Of a stretch of 64,000 nt of DNA, positions 34,311-43,027 are shown in pieces. Source of the DNA: Spongiibacter tropicus DSM 19543. Lineage in GTDB: Bacteria > Pseudomonadota > Gammaproteobacteria > Pseudomonadales > Spongiibacteraceae. The stretch covers positions 186,001 to 250,000 of the forward strand of contig NZ_ATUS01000003.1 in NCBI RefSeq assembly GCF_000420325.1, in the 5' to 3' direction. Position 1 is the first letter of the stretch. Every line of letters starts with the position of its first letter. The position numbers and the translations under genes were made by a program. The notes beneath the pieces were generated by a model that saw nothing but the letters and a program-made list of their open reading frames with translations, was not told where the DNA came from and made no database searches.

Positions 34311-35318
34311 TCAGGCGCGCTGTTGGGCGGCGTCATCGTCGACCAGCATATTGGCCAGACGTTGGCCGATAATCGCTTCGGCATCGTTGACCATGCGCTC
34401 AATCAGCTCGGCACAGCTCGGAATATCATTAATCAGCCCCATTACCAGACCGGCAGTCCACACGCCGTCGTCGGTATCCCCTTTCTCCAGCACGTTCTCG
34501 CGGCCACGCTTACCGGCCACCAGCGGCTGCAGATCGGAGAAGTCCGTATCGCCCGGACGGCCTTCAATATCCAGCACTTCGCGGGCAATGGCGTTTTTGT
34601 AAATTCGGGCGGTGTTTTTCAGGGTGCGGAAGATCAGTGCGGTGTCCAGCTCGGAGCTTTCCACCATTTTCTGCTTCACGTTCTCGTGAACCGGGGCTTC
34701 CTTCGTCGCCACAAAGCGGGTCCCCATATTGACCGCTTCGGCGCCCAACGCCAGCGCGGCAGCCAGCCCCTGACCATTACCGATACCGCCGGAAGCAATC
34801 ATCGGAATGCTGAGTTTGGCCGCGGCGCAGGGCAGCAAGACCATATTGGGCACGTCATCTTCACCGGGGTGCCCGGCGCATTCAAAGCCATCGACACTGG
34901 CGGCGGCGCAGCCGATGGCTTCGGCTTTGAGCGCGTGACGAACCGAGGTGCACTTGTGCAGCACTTTGACGCCAGCCTCATTAAACGCAGGCATGAACGC
35001 CTCGGGGCTGCGCCCTGCGGTTTCTACAATCTTGACGCCCTCGTCGATAATCACCTGCACGTATTCGTCGTAGGGCACGGGGTTAATCGTCGGCAACAGC
35101 GTCAGGTTCACGCCGAAGGGTTTTGAGGTCATCTCGCGGCAGCGGCGAATTTCGCGGCGCAAATCCTCTGGCGTTGGCTGCGTCAGCGCCGTAATAATGC
35201 CCAGGCCACCGGCATTGGACACGGCCGAGGCCAATTCAGCCAGCCCGACGGCCATCATGCCGCCCTGGATAATGGGATGCTCGATACCCAGCAGTTCAGT
35301 AATACGTGTTTTGATCAT
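34311..35318 (-). CDS. nitronate monooxygenase-like FMN oxidoreductase
   Basis: A 335-residue (beta/alpha)8 flavoprotein of the NMO/2-nitropropane-dioxygenase family: HPIIQGGMMAVG at the start, NAGGLGIITA, the FMN-phosphate segment ASGGIGNGQGLAAALALGA and MGTRFVATKEAPVHE. Family members oxidise nitronates, but related flavoenzymes such as IpdC act in steroid-ring catabolism. Since the neighbours are paired ACADs and a CoA ligase, a reductase or oxidase role on a CoA thioester is plausible but inferred. Similarity to IpdC itself looks only distant. It sits 10 bp upstream of the ACAD alpha gene. Confidence 0.78.
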   Translation of the reverse strand: MIKTRITELLGIEHPIIQGGMMAVGLAELASAVSNAGGLGIITALTQPTPEDLRREIRRCREMTSKPFGVNLTLLPTINPVPYDEYVQVIIDEGVKIVETAGRSPEAFMPAFNEAGVKVLHKCTSVRHALKAEAIGCAAASVDGFECAGHPGEDDVPNMVLLPCAAAKLSIPMIASGGIGNGQGLAAALALGAEAVNMGTRFVATKEAPVHENVKQKMVESSELDTALIFRTLKNTARIYKNAIAREVLDIEGRPGDTDFSDLQPLVAGKRGRENVLEKGDTDDGVWTAGLVMGLINDIPSCAELIERMVNDAEAIIGQRLANMLVDDDAAQQRA

Positions 35319-35559
35319 TCGCGTTGCCTCTTGTCATGCGTGCACCGGTCTTCCCCGATGCGATGACTCACTCTACGGCGCTGCCCCACAAGCCTATAGC
35401 GCGTTGACGCCAGCACTTGTCCAATCACGTCACCTGCCCGCCACCGCGCTGCCGCATCGATGGCGTCTGCCAACAAGCTTTGGCGTCTACACCTCAAGCC
35501 CTCAACCGTCTAGCCCCGCAAAATCAGCTCAAACTGAAGATAATAGAGAGCGACCCACC

Positions 35560-37116
35560 ATGCACATGCACAAAATGATCGAGTTCAACGCGCTGAACCA
35601 TCCCGGCGTGACCGCCCTGCGCTGCGGCGATCAGACACTCAGCTACGCCGAACTCAATGATCGCGCCGAGCGCCTGGCTGCCGGTCTTCAGCAGCGCGGC
35701 ATCGCACCGGGGCAGCGCATCGCTCTGCTGGCTAAAAATTGTATTGAATACCCCCTGTTGCTGCTGGCCAGCATGAAACTGGGCAGCGTGCTGGTACCGC
35801 TGAACTTCCGCTTGGCGAGTGCCGAACTGAGCGGCATTCTGCGCGACAGCCAAAGTACGGTGCTGATTGTGGGCGACGCGGAACTGCGAGCGATTGCCGA
35901 TAACGCTGACAGCGCAGCGGAACTGAGTGCGCGATTCACCCTGGAAGACAGTGCATCGGGCTGGGAGTCCTTCGACAGTCTGCTCGGCGACGCCGCGACG
36001 CTGAACCGCTATTCCGGCGACAGCGATAGTACCGTGCTGCAGCTCTACACCAGCGGCACAACCGGGCTGCCCAAAGGCGTGATGATTGCTCACCGTCAGC
36101 TCAGTGACGGCTATATCATGACCGCCCAGATTCCCCCGCGCTTGCAGGTCGCCGATACCGGCATCATGCCGCTGCCACTGTTCCATGTGGCCGGTATCGC
36201 TGCCAGCCTGTTCTGGCTGTGTAACGGCCTCACGGTAGAGTTGATGGCAGACTTCAATCCGGTGGCGGTCGTCGACGGTATCTGCCGCAGCCAGGGCTGC
36301 GATATTGTTCTGGTTCCGGCGATGATTCAGGCCATTCTCGCCTTTGTTCCAGATCTCGATAAGCGCGACTTTTCTCCGCTGCGACGCATCACCTACGGCG
36401 CCTCACCGATTTCTCTCGACACCCTGCGCGCCGCCATTCGCGTTTTTGACTGCGACTTCGTGCAGGGCTTCGGCATGACCGAGCTGAGCTGCATGGTGCT
36501 GTGCCTGCAATCCGCCGACCATCAACGGGCTCTGGCGGGCGAAGAACAACTGCTGCGTAGCTGCGGGCGTCCGCTGCCCGGCTGCGAGCTGAAAGTGGTG
36601 AACGAACAGGGCGAAGAAGTCGCCCCCGGTGAAACCGGAGAGCTGCTGGTGCGGTCAGGCACCAGCATGCAGGGCTACTGGCAACAGCCGGAAAAAACGG
36701 CCGAAACCGTGGTCGATGGCTGGCTGCACACCGGCGACGCGGGTTATGTGGACGAGGAAGGATTCTTCTACATCCGCGACCGGGTGAAGGACATGATTGT
36801 CTCCGGCGGCGAGAACATCTATCCGGCTGAAGTGGAAAATGTCTTGTTTGCCCACCCCGCCATCGCTGACGTTGCCGTGATTGGCGTGCCCGATGCGAAG
36901 TTTGGCGAAGCGCCGCTGGCAGTCTGTGTGCTGGCGCCGGAGCAAAGCACCAGCGATGAAGAACTGATCGAATTCTGCAAAGCACAATTGGCGTCGTACA
37001 AGACCCCTCGCCAATATGCCTTTGTTGAAGAAATTCCCCGCAATCCCTCAGGCAAGGTGCTCAAGCGGGTACTCCGTGAACCCTACTGGCAAGCGTCGGA
37101 ACGGCGTGTAGGTTGA
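35560..37116 (+). CDS. fatty-acid/steroid CoA ligase (ANL superfamily)
   Basis: A 518-residue acyl-CoA ligase. Motifs: LYTSGTTGLPKGVM (P-loop, about residue 165), QGFGMTELS, WLHTGDAGYVDEEGF, and the hinge DRVKDMIVSGGENIYPAEVE. The catalytic Lys is in PRNPSGKVLKR. Size fits the 500-residue FadD3/FadD17 type used for steroid or branched acids rather than long-chain FadD. The ATG at 35560 has GAGAG upstream; the much longer open frame to 35197 covers the divergent NMO start and is rejected. It should activate the substrate of the neighbouring ACAD pair. Confidence 0.85.
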   Translation: MHMHKMIEFNALNHPGVTALRCGDQTLSYAELNDRAERLAAGLQQRGIAPGQRIALLAKNCIEYPLLLLASMKLGSVLVPLNFRLASAELSGILRDSQSTVLIVGDAELRAIADNADSAAELSARFTLEDSASGWESFDSLLGDAATLNRYSGDSDSTVLQLYTSGTTGLPKGVMIAHRQLSDGYIMTAQIPPRLQVADTGIMPLPLFHVAGIAASLFWLCNGLTVELMADFNPVAVVDGICRSQGCDIVLVPAMIQAILAFVPDLDKRDFSPLRRITYGASPISLDTLRAAIRVFDCDFVQGFGMTELSCMVLCLQSADHQRALAGEEQLLRSCGRPLPGCELKVVNEQGEEVAPGETGELLVRSGTSMQGYWQQPEKTAETVVDGWLHTGDAGYVDEEGFFYIRDRVKDMIVSGGENIYPAEVENVLFAHPAIADVAVIGVPDAKFGEAPLAVCVLAPEQSTSDEELIEFCKAQLASYKTPRQYAFVEEIPRNPSGKVLKRVLREPYWQASERRVG

Positions 37117-37221
37117 CGGCCTTGGGCTGCGGAGCCACCTTCGGCCTCCAGCGTTACTTTCTCGCTGCATCGCAGCGGGTTCCGCCGCCCCTTTTTTCTC
37201 AGCACCCCCGATTATCGTTTA

Positions 37222-37881
37222 TCAATCCCCGGTGTAGCGCTGCAACTGCCGGATCATCGCCTCAGCACATTCGCGCTGATATACCTCGGTGACCTCGCCG
37301 TGAAGGTAGTAGGACAGTCGCAGACACGCGGTGCCCAGCTCAACTGTCAACGCCGTGGCATTGGGTTCCCGATTGGGCAAGACCACCCCCGCCTCGCGCA
37401 TCAGTGCATCCACATGGTGTCCCAGGTGAGCAATACTCAGCTGCAGGGCCTGATGGCTTTCACTGCTCGCCACCGCGCCAAGCACCAGCATTCCCGCCAC
37501 CGGATGACGGTTATAGAACTTTGCCACGAGCGAGGCCACATCATCGATCACCTCGCGCCACGGCCGCCCAGTGGTGCCGATAGCCAGCTCGGCCACTTCA
37601 TCCTCAAGCCGCTGCAAATACCGGCGCGTCAACTCATTGAGGATGGCGTAGGGCGTGGGGAAAAAGTGATAAATGCTGGTGCGTGTGCAGGACAGCCGCG
37701 AGGCCAGTTCGGGAATCGACAGCCCGTCGCTGCCTCGCTCGGCCAACAAGGTTTCTGCGGCTGACAGGATGGTTTCAAAACGCTCTCGGCCGCGCGCTTG
37801 GGCGGGCTTACGTGCAGCCTGACCGGCTTTGCTGGCTTCCGGCGGGGACAGTTCTTCAGATAGTGACAGCGGCTTGTTCAT
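37222..37881 (-). CDS. TetR-family repressor
   Basis: A 219-residue TetR-type regulator with an N-terminal basic linker (ARKPAQARGRERFETIL), the HTH IPELASRLSCTRTSIYHFF, and a ligand-binding C-terminal domain containing VASLVAKFYNRHPVAGMLVLG. It is divergent from the first cytochrome gene. The 99-bp gap contains a TTGACG-N17-TACAAA promoter overlapped by GTACAAAA inverted arms, so repression of the cytochrome-P450 operon is likely. The effector may be the P450/cytochrome substrate. Confidence 0.82.
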   Translation of the reverse strand: MNKPLSLSEELSPPEASKAGQAARKPAQARGRERFETILSAAETLLAERGSDGLSIPELASRLSCTRTSIYHFFPTPYAILNELTRRYLQRLEDEVAELAIGTTGRPWREVIDDVASLVAKFYNRHPVAGMLVLGAVASSESHQALQLSIAHLGHHVDALMREAGVVLPNREPNATALTVELGTACLRLSYYLHGEVTEVYQRECAEAMIRQLQRYTGD

Positions 37882-37897
37882 AGCGCGAGCCTAACAC

Positions 37898-37944
37898 TTG
37901 ACGAGAAAACCGTACAGGCGTACAAAATAAACATACTTTTGTAC
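37898..37944 (+). promoter_or_regulatory. promoter overlapped by TetR-type inverted repeat
   Basis: A -35 TTGACG (37898-37903) and -10-like TACAAA (37921-37926) are 17 bp apart and point to the cytochrome gene at 37981. GTACAAAA (37920-37927) and TTTTGTAC (37937-37944) form perfect 8-bp inverted arms across the -10 and start site; GTACAAAATAA also recurs at 37941-37951. Confidence 0.65.
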
Positions 37945-37980
37945 AAAATAATCATAACAGTGCCAAAAGGGAGTCGCACA

Positions 37981-40431
37981 ATGGCAGCCCCAGCCCGATG
38001 GATACCGCTACACCTGTTGTTTGTCAGCCTGTTGAGTGCCTGTGGAGGTAGCTCCAGTGGAGCGCCGCAAAACGGGGATCAGGGCGCCGCAGACGGCGGC
38101 GGAAGTGGTGGTGGCGCAGCCACTGAAGTCAGCTTCTTCAATCAACAGATTCAACCGCAGCTCGACTTTTGCCGCACCTGTCATATTCCCGGCGGGGTGG
38201 CCGATGCCGACGATGGACGTCGGCTGATGCTGTCATCTGACGCCGCCAATGACCTCTCGGCATTGAAGGCGGCGTGGCAGGCGCTCGGTGGCGGCGTGGA
38301 CAGCAACCTGCTGCTGCGCGAAGCCAGTGACCCCAGTGAACCCCACAGCGGTGGAAAGCCCTGGCGCAGCGACTCTGCCATTTATCAGGCCATGCAAACA
38401 CTGCTGGCCTGCTGGGAATCCCCGGACCAATGCCATTTTTCCGGCGGCGGCGAGGTAAGCGAACCACTGGCACTGCTGGGCAGCAGTCGCGCAACCCATG
38501 TCTACGAGACCTATTGCGCCGATAAGCCCGACAACACCGCCCTGCCCGTCGACCCGCGCAGCACCATTCAACCGGGGCGCAATGCCGGTCGCGCCGTGCA
38601 CTTCAACGCCTGGTTTGAGGAGTGTCAGGCCGACCTCCCCGCTGCCGAACAGAATGCCAAAACCTGCGGTGAGTATCGCCAGCGTCGCGACAAAGGCTAC
38701 GCGGCACTGGTCGAAACGCTGGCCGCACCGACCCTGATGCCGCTCAGCGCGGAAGACCACGACAATCGCTGGCAAAAGTGGGGGCTGTCATCGCGCCCCG
38801 AAAATTTCGAAGCCCTTTACAGCCTTCGCTATGGCATGAACTACGCCAATTATCACAACCCCTACCCGCTGCCCGGCGAAGACCCGAACAGCAGTAACGG
38901 CGGCTCGGGCAAACTGCCAATGGGACTGCGTCAACTCAAAGACGAGAACGGGCGCTGGACCGGCGAGATCGGCAGCGTCGCCTGTTTTCAGTGTCACGGC
39001 GGCCAGATCGACAGCAACAGCGGCCCGCTGCTGACCGATGAAAGTTTAGGTCTCGGCAATGCCAACCTCGACTACCTGATGGTTTTTGCCGACAACTCAC
39101 CGCTGCAATACCTGGGAATTACCAGTGATATCGGTAACGTCAGCCCGGAAATGCTGTTCAATATGGGCGTAAAACAACGCGGCCAGAATAACGCCGTGGG
39201 CGCTTTCGAACTGCTGGCGATGCTGCTGGACTACGACACCCTCGGTCTGGCGCCCAACCCGCTGAAAGCGCTGGCAAGCGAGGGGCTGGATTTCGATCAC
39301 CCCACCGCCCAGGCACAGGACACTCCGCCGTGGTGGAATTACAGCCACCGCGCCCGCAAGTTCTTCGACGCCGGTCAGTCAGTAGATGCCACCCGCATTC
39401 TGATGGCCGCCGGGCAGATTTCGCCCGAGATCTTCGACGGCGTGACCTACCGGCATATTATCGAGAGCAACGATCAGGATGTGTCCGCCTACATCCTGTC
39501 GACGGTATCGCCGGAATATCCGGGCAACATCGATACCGCACTGGCTGAACAGGGCGCAGTGCTGTTCCACACCAAAGACCTGTGGGCCGAACCCGGCAAC
39601 GCCAATGCGCCCCGCCCCGAAGGAGGCAATGGCAGTTGTGCCAGCTGCCATGGCGCCTACTCGCCGCGCTACGTCAACGATCCCGAGTTTTTGGAAGACC
39701 CCGCACTCGAGGGATTGGCGGCACATATTTCACCGCTGGACACCATCGGCACCGACCCCGCTCGCGCCGACAATATCACCCCCTACCTGCGCGCCACCTT
39801 CGGCTCAACCTATTTCGGCTCCCCCGAGGGCGACCCGGACTATGTTGCGCCTGAGGATAAAAACCCGCTGAGCGAGGCACTGGATGACAGCCTGCCCGTC
39901 GGCATGCGACCCGAGGGTGCCTGCGGCTGGGAACAGGGCGTGATCGGCTATCAGGCGCCACCGCTGTATGGGGTGTGGGCCACGGCGCCGTATCTGCACA
40001 ACGGCTCGGTGCCCACGATCGACGCCCTGCTGGATTCGTCGCAGCGCCCGGCTATCTGGCAGCGGGCCCTGCGCAGTGAGTCTGGCATTATCGGCTTTGA
40101 TCAGCATTTTGAGCGCGCCTACGACAGTCAGGCCATGGGCTGGAAATACCAGGCCCTGAGTTGTGAAGACATCCCCGGCTCCACACAACTCAACTGCAAT
40201 CCCGTGGATGAGAATGCCCCCAGCCTGCTGCAGTTAGTGGAAAGCTTCCTCAAGCAGAGTGTGAACTGGACGGCGCTGCTGTCGATACCGGACCCCAGCC
40301 CGGGCGCGTTCGACAAGCGTCTGGTGTTCGACAGCCGCATTCTGGGCAACAGTCGCGACGGTCACAGCTTCAGTGATGTGCTGACCGACACCGAGCGTCG
40401 CGCCGTAATTGAATACTTGAAAACACTGTAA
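37981..40431 (+). CDS. RoxA/MauG-like multihaem cytochrome c lipoprotein (three CXXCH)
   Basis: An 816-residue lipoprotein (lipobox LLSAC, Cys21, then a Gly/Ser-rich linker). Three haem c motifs: CRTCH at 64-68, CFQCH at 335-339 and CASCH at 553-557. The last, with GAYSPRYVND, APPLYGVWATAPYLHNGSVPT and the C-terminal RRAVIEYLKTL, matches the RoxA (rubber oxygenase)/MauG superfamily. RoxA proteins are dihaem dioxygenases that cleave polyisoprene; the N-terminal CRTCH is an extra haem here. The protein should be attached to the outer membrane. The start has GGGAG. A P450 follows after 48 bp. The substrate is not known. Confidence 0.8.
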   Translation: MAAPARWIPLHLLFVSLLSACGGSSSGAPQNGDQGAADGGGSGGGAATEVSFFNQQIQPQLDFCRTCHIPGGVADADDGRRLMLSSDAANDLSALKAAWQALGGGVDSNLLLREASDPSEPHSGGKPWRSDSAIYQAMQTLLACWESPDQCHFSGGGEVSEPLALLGSSRATHVYETYCADKPDNTALPVDPRSTIQPGRNAGRAVHFNAWFEECQADLPAAEQNAKTCGEYRQRRDKGYAALVETLAAPTLMPLSAEDHDNRWQKWGLSSRPENFEALYSLRYGMNYANYHNPYPLPGEDPNSSNGGSGKLPMGLRQLKDENGRWTGEIGSVACFQCHGGQIDSNSGPLLTDESLGLGNANLDYLMVFADNSPLQYLGITSDIGNVSPEMLFNMGVKQRGQNNAVGAFELLAMLLDYDTLGLAPNPLKALASEGLDFDHPTAQAQDTPPWWNYSHRARKFFDAGQSVDATRILMAAGQISPEIFDGVTYRHIIESNDQDVSAYILSTVSPEYPGNIDTALAEQGAVLFHTKDLWAEPGNANAPRPEGGNGSCASCHGAYSPRYVNDPEFLEDPALEGLAAHISPLDTIGTDPARADNITPYLRATFGSTYFGSPEGDPDYVAPEDKNPLSEALDDSLPVGMRPEGACGWEQGVIGYQAPPLYGVWATAPYLHNGSVPTIDALLDSSQRPAIWQRALRSESGIIGFDQHFERAYDSQAMGWKYQALSCEDIPGSTQLNCNPVDENAPSLLQLVESFLKQSVNWTALLSIPDPSPGAFDKRLVFDSRILGNSRDGHSFSDVLTDTERRAVIEYLKTL

Positions 40432-40479
40432 AGCGCCGGCGTAAAGCCGCCTCGGTGCCAACACCATAAGGAGTTGTTT

Positions 40480-41721
40480 ATGGCAATTGCCAACCTCGAC
40501 ATTCTCAGCGACGCGTTCAGTTATCAACGCCCTGCAGACATCGACGCAAAACTTGCAGAACTGCGCGCCACCGACGGCATTGCCTATGTCGAGCCGGAGG
40601 GCATTCGTCCCTATTGGGCGGTGAGCCGCTATGAGGACATTCGCTATATCGAATCCCACCCGGAGCTGTTCAGCGCCGAACCGCGCACAGTACTGATTAT
40701 GGAAGCGCTTGAGCAAACCAATATTGCGCGCTTTGGCGATGCTCAGGGCGTGAAAACGCTGGTCCACATGGATGGCGAGCAACATCGGGCACTTCGGCAG
40801 ATCACTCGCGACTGGTTTATGCCCGCCAATGTCGCCAAGCTGCGCGGGCACGTGAATGAGCTGGCAAGCGAATTTGTGCAACGTCTGCGCGATACCACCG
40901 GTGGAGACTGCGACTTCGCGGCCGACATCGCGTTCTGGTATCCGCTGCGGGTCATTCTGCAGTTAATCGGGCTGCCCCAGGAAGATGAGGCGACCATCCT
41001 CGCCCTGACCCAACGGCTGTTCGCCCCCGACGGTTATGTCACCGAGGAGCAGGATGCGACCGCAGTGTTTGTCGAAACTGTGCAGCGTATGGGTGAGTAT
41101 TTTACCGCGCTGGCGGAGGATCGCCGGGCGTCGCCACGAGATGACCTCGCCAGCCTACTGGCCAATGCCAAGCTCGACGATCAATTGCTCGACCCCTTCA
41201 CGCTGACCTCGTATTTCGTGCTGCTGGCAACGGCGGGACATGACACCACCAGTGCCAGTATCGCGGGCGGCATGCTGGCGCTGATCGAACATCCCGATCA
41301 ACGGACATTGCTGGAGCAGCACCCGGAACTACTGCCCCAGGCTGCCGATGAAATGATTCGCTGGGTCACCCCGGTCAAACACTTTGCGCGCACCGCGCTG
41401 GAAGATGTAGAACTGCGCGGACAGCGTATTCGCAAAGGCGAAACACTGGCGATGTTCTTCGCCTCGGCCAACCGCGACGAGGAGGCTATTGCCGATGCCG
41501 GGCGCTTTGATATTCAACGCAAAGGCAGTCGTCACCTCGCCTTCGGTCACGGTCGTCACAACTGTCTGGGAATGCATTTGGCCCGCATGGAAATCGAATG
41601 CTTCTTCGGGCAACTGCTGCCACAGTTGGACAGCGTCGCGCTGGCGGGCACTCCCACATACATCCCCAGCCAGTTTGTCAGCGGTCTGCAAACCCTGCCG
41701 TTAACGATGCGATTCCGCTAA
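40480..41721 (+). CDS. cytochrome P450
   Basis: A 413-residue soluble P450. The haem-thiolate loop is FGHGRHNCLG with Cys362; the I-helix oxygen-activation motif is AGHDTTS, and the ExxR motif is in ADEMIRWVTP. Bacterial class I P450s of this type hydroxylate steroids, terpenes or fatty acids with electrons from a ferredoxin; no ferredoxin gene is adjacent. The ATG at 40480 follows AAGGAG. It lies 48 bp after the cytochrome gene and is probably in the same TetR-controlled operon. The exact substrate cannot be read. Confidence 0.88.
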   Translation: MAIANLDILSDAFSYQRPADIDAKLAELRATDGIAYVEPEGIRPYWAVSRYEDIRYIESHPELFSAEPRTVLIMEALEQTNIARFGDAQGVKTLVHMDGEQHRALRQITRDWFMPANVAKLRGHVNELASEFVQRLRDTTGGDCDFAADIAFWYPLRVILQLIGLPQEDEATILALTQRLFAPDGYVTEEQDATAVFVETVQRMGEYFTALAEDRRASPRDDLASLLANAKLDDQLLDPFTLTSYFVLLATAGHDTTSASIAGGMLALIEHPDQRTLLEQHPELLPQAADEMIRWVTPVKHFARTALEDVELRGQRIRKGETLAMFFASANRDEEAIADAGRFDIQRKGSRHLAFGHGRHNCLGMHLARMEIECFFGQLLPQLDSVALAGTPTYIPSQFVSGLQTLPLTMRFR

Positions 41722-41726
41722 GCGAG

Positions 41727-41746
41727 AGGCGGGCGAAGGCCCGCCT
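41727..41746. terminator. hairpin between convergent P450 and MDR genes
   Basis: AGGCGGGC (41727-41734) and GCCCGCCT (41739-41746) are perfectly complementary around a GAAG loop, 6 bp after the P450 stop. No long U-tract follows, so it is a probable, not certain, bidirectional terminator. Confidence 0.55.
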
Positions 41747-41770
41747 GTTCACGGTTCCGGTATCGCACCG

Positions 41771-42802
41771 TCAATCCAGATACACAGCCAGCTTGCCGGT
41801 GTTGCCGCCACTCATCAGTGTGGGTAAGGCAGCCTGCGCATTTTCCAAACCCTGCACAAGATGGTTCTGATTGAGCAGCCGTCCCTCCAGAAACCACTGT
41901 TCGAGAGTCTCCAGCATGGCGGGCACCCGGTCGAGGTAGTCCAGAATCATAAAGCCTTCAATCCGCAGCCGTTTGGTGGTTACCAGGGGCAGGTTCTTCA
42001 CACCGTATTGCGCGGCCTTGCCGTACTGGGAAACGCTGCCCGAGGCGACAATGCGCCCATGCAAGGCCATGTTGGGCAGCACCGCGTCCAGGGTTTCACC
42101 GCCCACGTTGTCGAAAAACACCTCGACACCGTCGGGAATCACCTCAGCGATGGCCGCCTGTAAATCGTCGCAGCCCTTGTAATCGATGGCGCCATCAAGT
42201 CCCAGGGTTTCGACCAGTAGCTGGCACTTCTTTGCCCCTCCGGCGAGGCCGTAAACCCTCGCGCCAGCCGCTTTGGCAATCTGCGCGGCCATGATGCCGG
42301 TGGCGCCCGCGGCACCGCTCACCAATACGCGCTCGCCCGGTTGCACCTGTCCCACATCGATCATGCCGGCATAGGCCGACCAGCCGGTGAGACCCAAGGT
42401 GCCGACATAGGCATCCAGCGGAATTTCCGGGTGCAATTCCAGCGTCATTGTCAGGGCATCGTCGAGCAGCGTATCGCCGTCTGCCACAATGTAATCCGAC
42501 CAGCTCTGCAGACTGACGACATGCTGGCCCTCGCGAAATGCCGGATGCCGAGACGCGTCTACCTGCCCGATGATATGGCCGCGCATCGGATCGCCAATTT
42601 GTAGCTGCGGCAGGTAATCCTCGCGCTCGCTGAGCCAAAGCAGATTGGAGGCATCCAGCGACAGCAGCCGGGCTTTGATCAGCACTTGTCCGGGTGCCAG
42701 TTCGGGCATCGGCAGTGTTTCCAGTCGCAGCTCAGAGCCATCCAGGCCATCTTGCAGGTAGTGGTCGATGATCCAGCGGCGAATGTCTGTTGAGCGAGTC
42801 AT
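41771..42802 (-). CDS. NADPH-dependent MDR-superfamily oxidoreductase (alkenal/one reductase-like)
   Basis: A 343-residue zinc-independent medium-chain reductase of the leukotriene-B4-dehydrogenase / CurA-like group: LLSLDASNLLWLSERE near the N-terminus, GTLGLTGWSAYAGM, the dinucleotide segment SGAAGATGIMAAQIAKAAGA, VFFDNVGGETLD and GKLAVYLD at the end. These enzymes reduce activated C=C bonds with NADPH. The ATG at 42802 was chosen because it begins the family N-terminus. It is convergent with the P450 gene, and might act on a P450 or cytochrome product. Confidence 0.82.
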   Translation of the reverse strand: MTRSTDIRRWIIDHYLQDGLDGSELRLETLPMPELAPGQVLIKARLLSLDASNLLWLSEREDYLPQLQIGDPMRGHIIGQVDASRHPAFREGQHVVSLQSWSDYIVADGDTLLDDALTMTLELHPEIPLDAYVGTLGLTGWSAYAGMIDVGQVQPGERVLVSGAAGATGIMAAQIAKAAGARVYGLAGGAKKCQLLVETLGLDGAIDYKGCDDLQAAIAEVIPDGVEVFFDNVGGETLDAVLPNMALHGRIVASGSVSQYGKAAQYGVKNLPLVTTKRLRIEGFMILDYLDRVPAMLETLEQWFLEGRLLNQNHLVQGLENAQAALPTLMSGGNTGKLAVYLD

Positions 42803-42942
42803 TGAGGTCTTCCATTGTCGGGCCTCCGGTCTGGGCAACCGGACGCTTGGTTATTATGTGGCATGCATAATAAAAGCCCTGACGAGCCGCCTCATTGTTA
42901 AAACTCGCCACAGCGCCTGTTATTTCATGACAGCGGTCGCCA

Positions 42943-42969
42943 TAAAAAAGGCCTCCCGTCGGGGAGGCC
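42943..42969 (-). terminator. intrinsic terminator after second cytochrome gene
   Basis: AGGCCTCCC (42948-42956) pairs with GGGAGGCCT (42961-42969) around a 4-nt loop, followed on the minus strand by six T. It lies about 60 bp after the stop of the cytochrome gene at 43028. Confidence 0.8.
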
Positions 42970-43027
42970 TGCAGGCAGAGACCACGTAGAAGCGCGATCG
43001 GCGGTATCGCTACCGCCATCGATATCT

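Noticed and set aside
34143-35126. 327-codon plus-strand frame
   Set aside because: It is a mirror of the NMO and ACAD genes on the minus strand, with no family motif.
35197-35559. N-terminal extension of the CoA ligase frame
   Set aside because: It covers the start and 5' region of the divergent NMO gene and the family start is at 35560.
37141-37195. Hairpin CGCTGC/GCAGCG plus a T run after the CoA ligase
   Set aside because: The T run is about 14 bp from a short stem; not convincing as a terminator.
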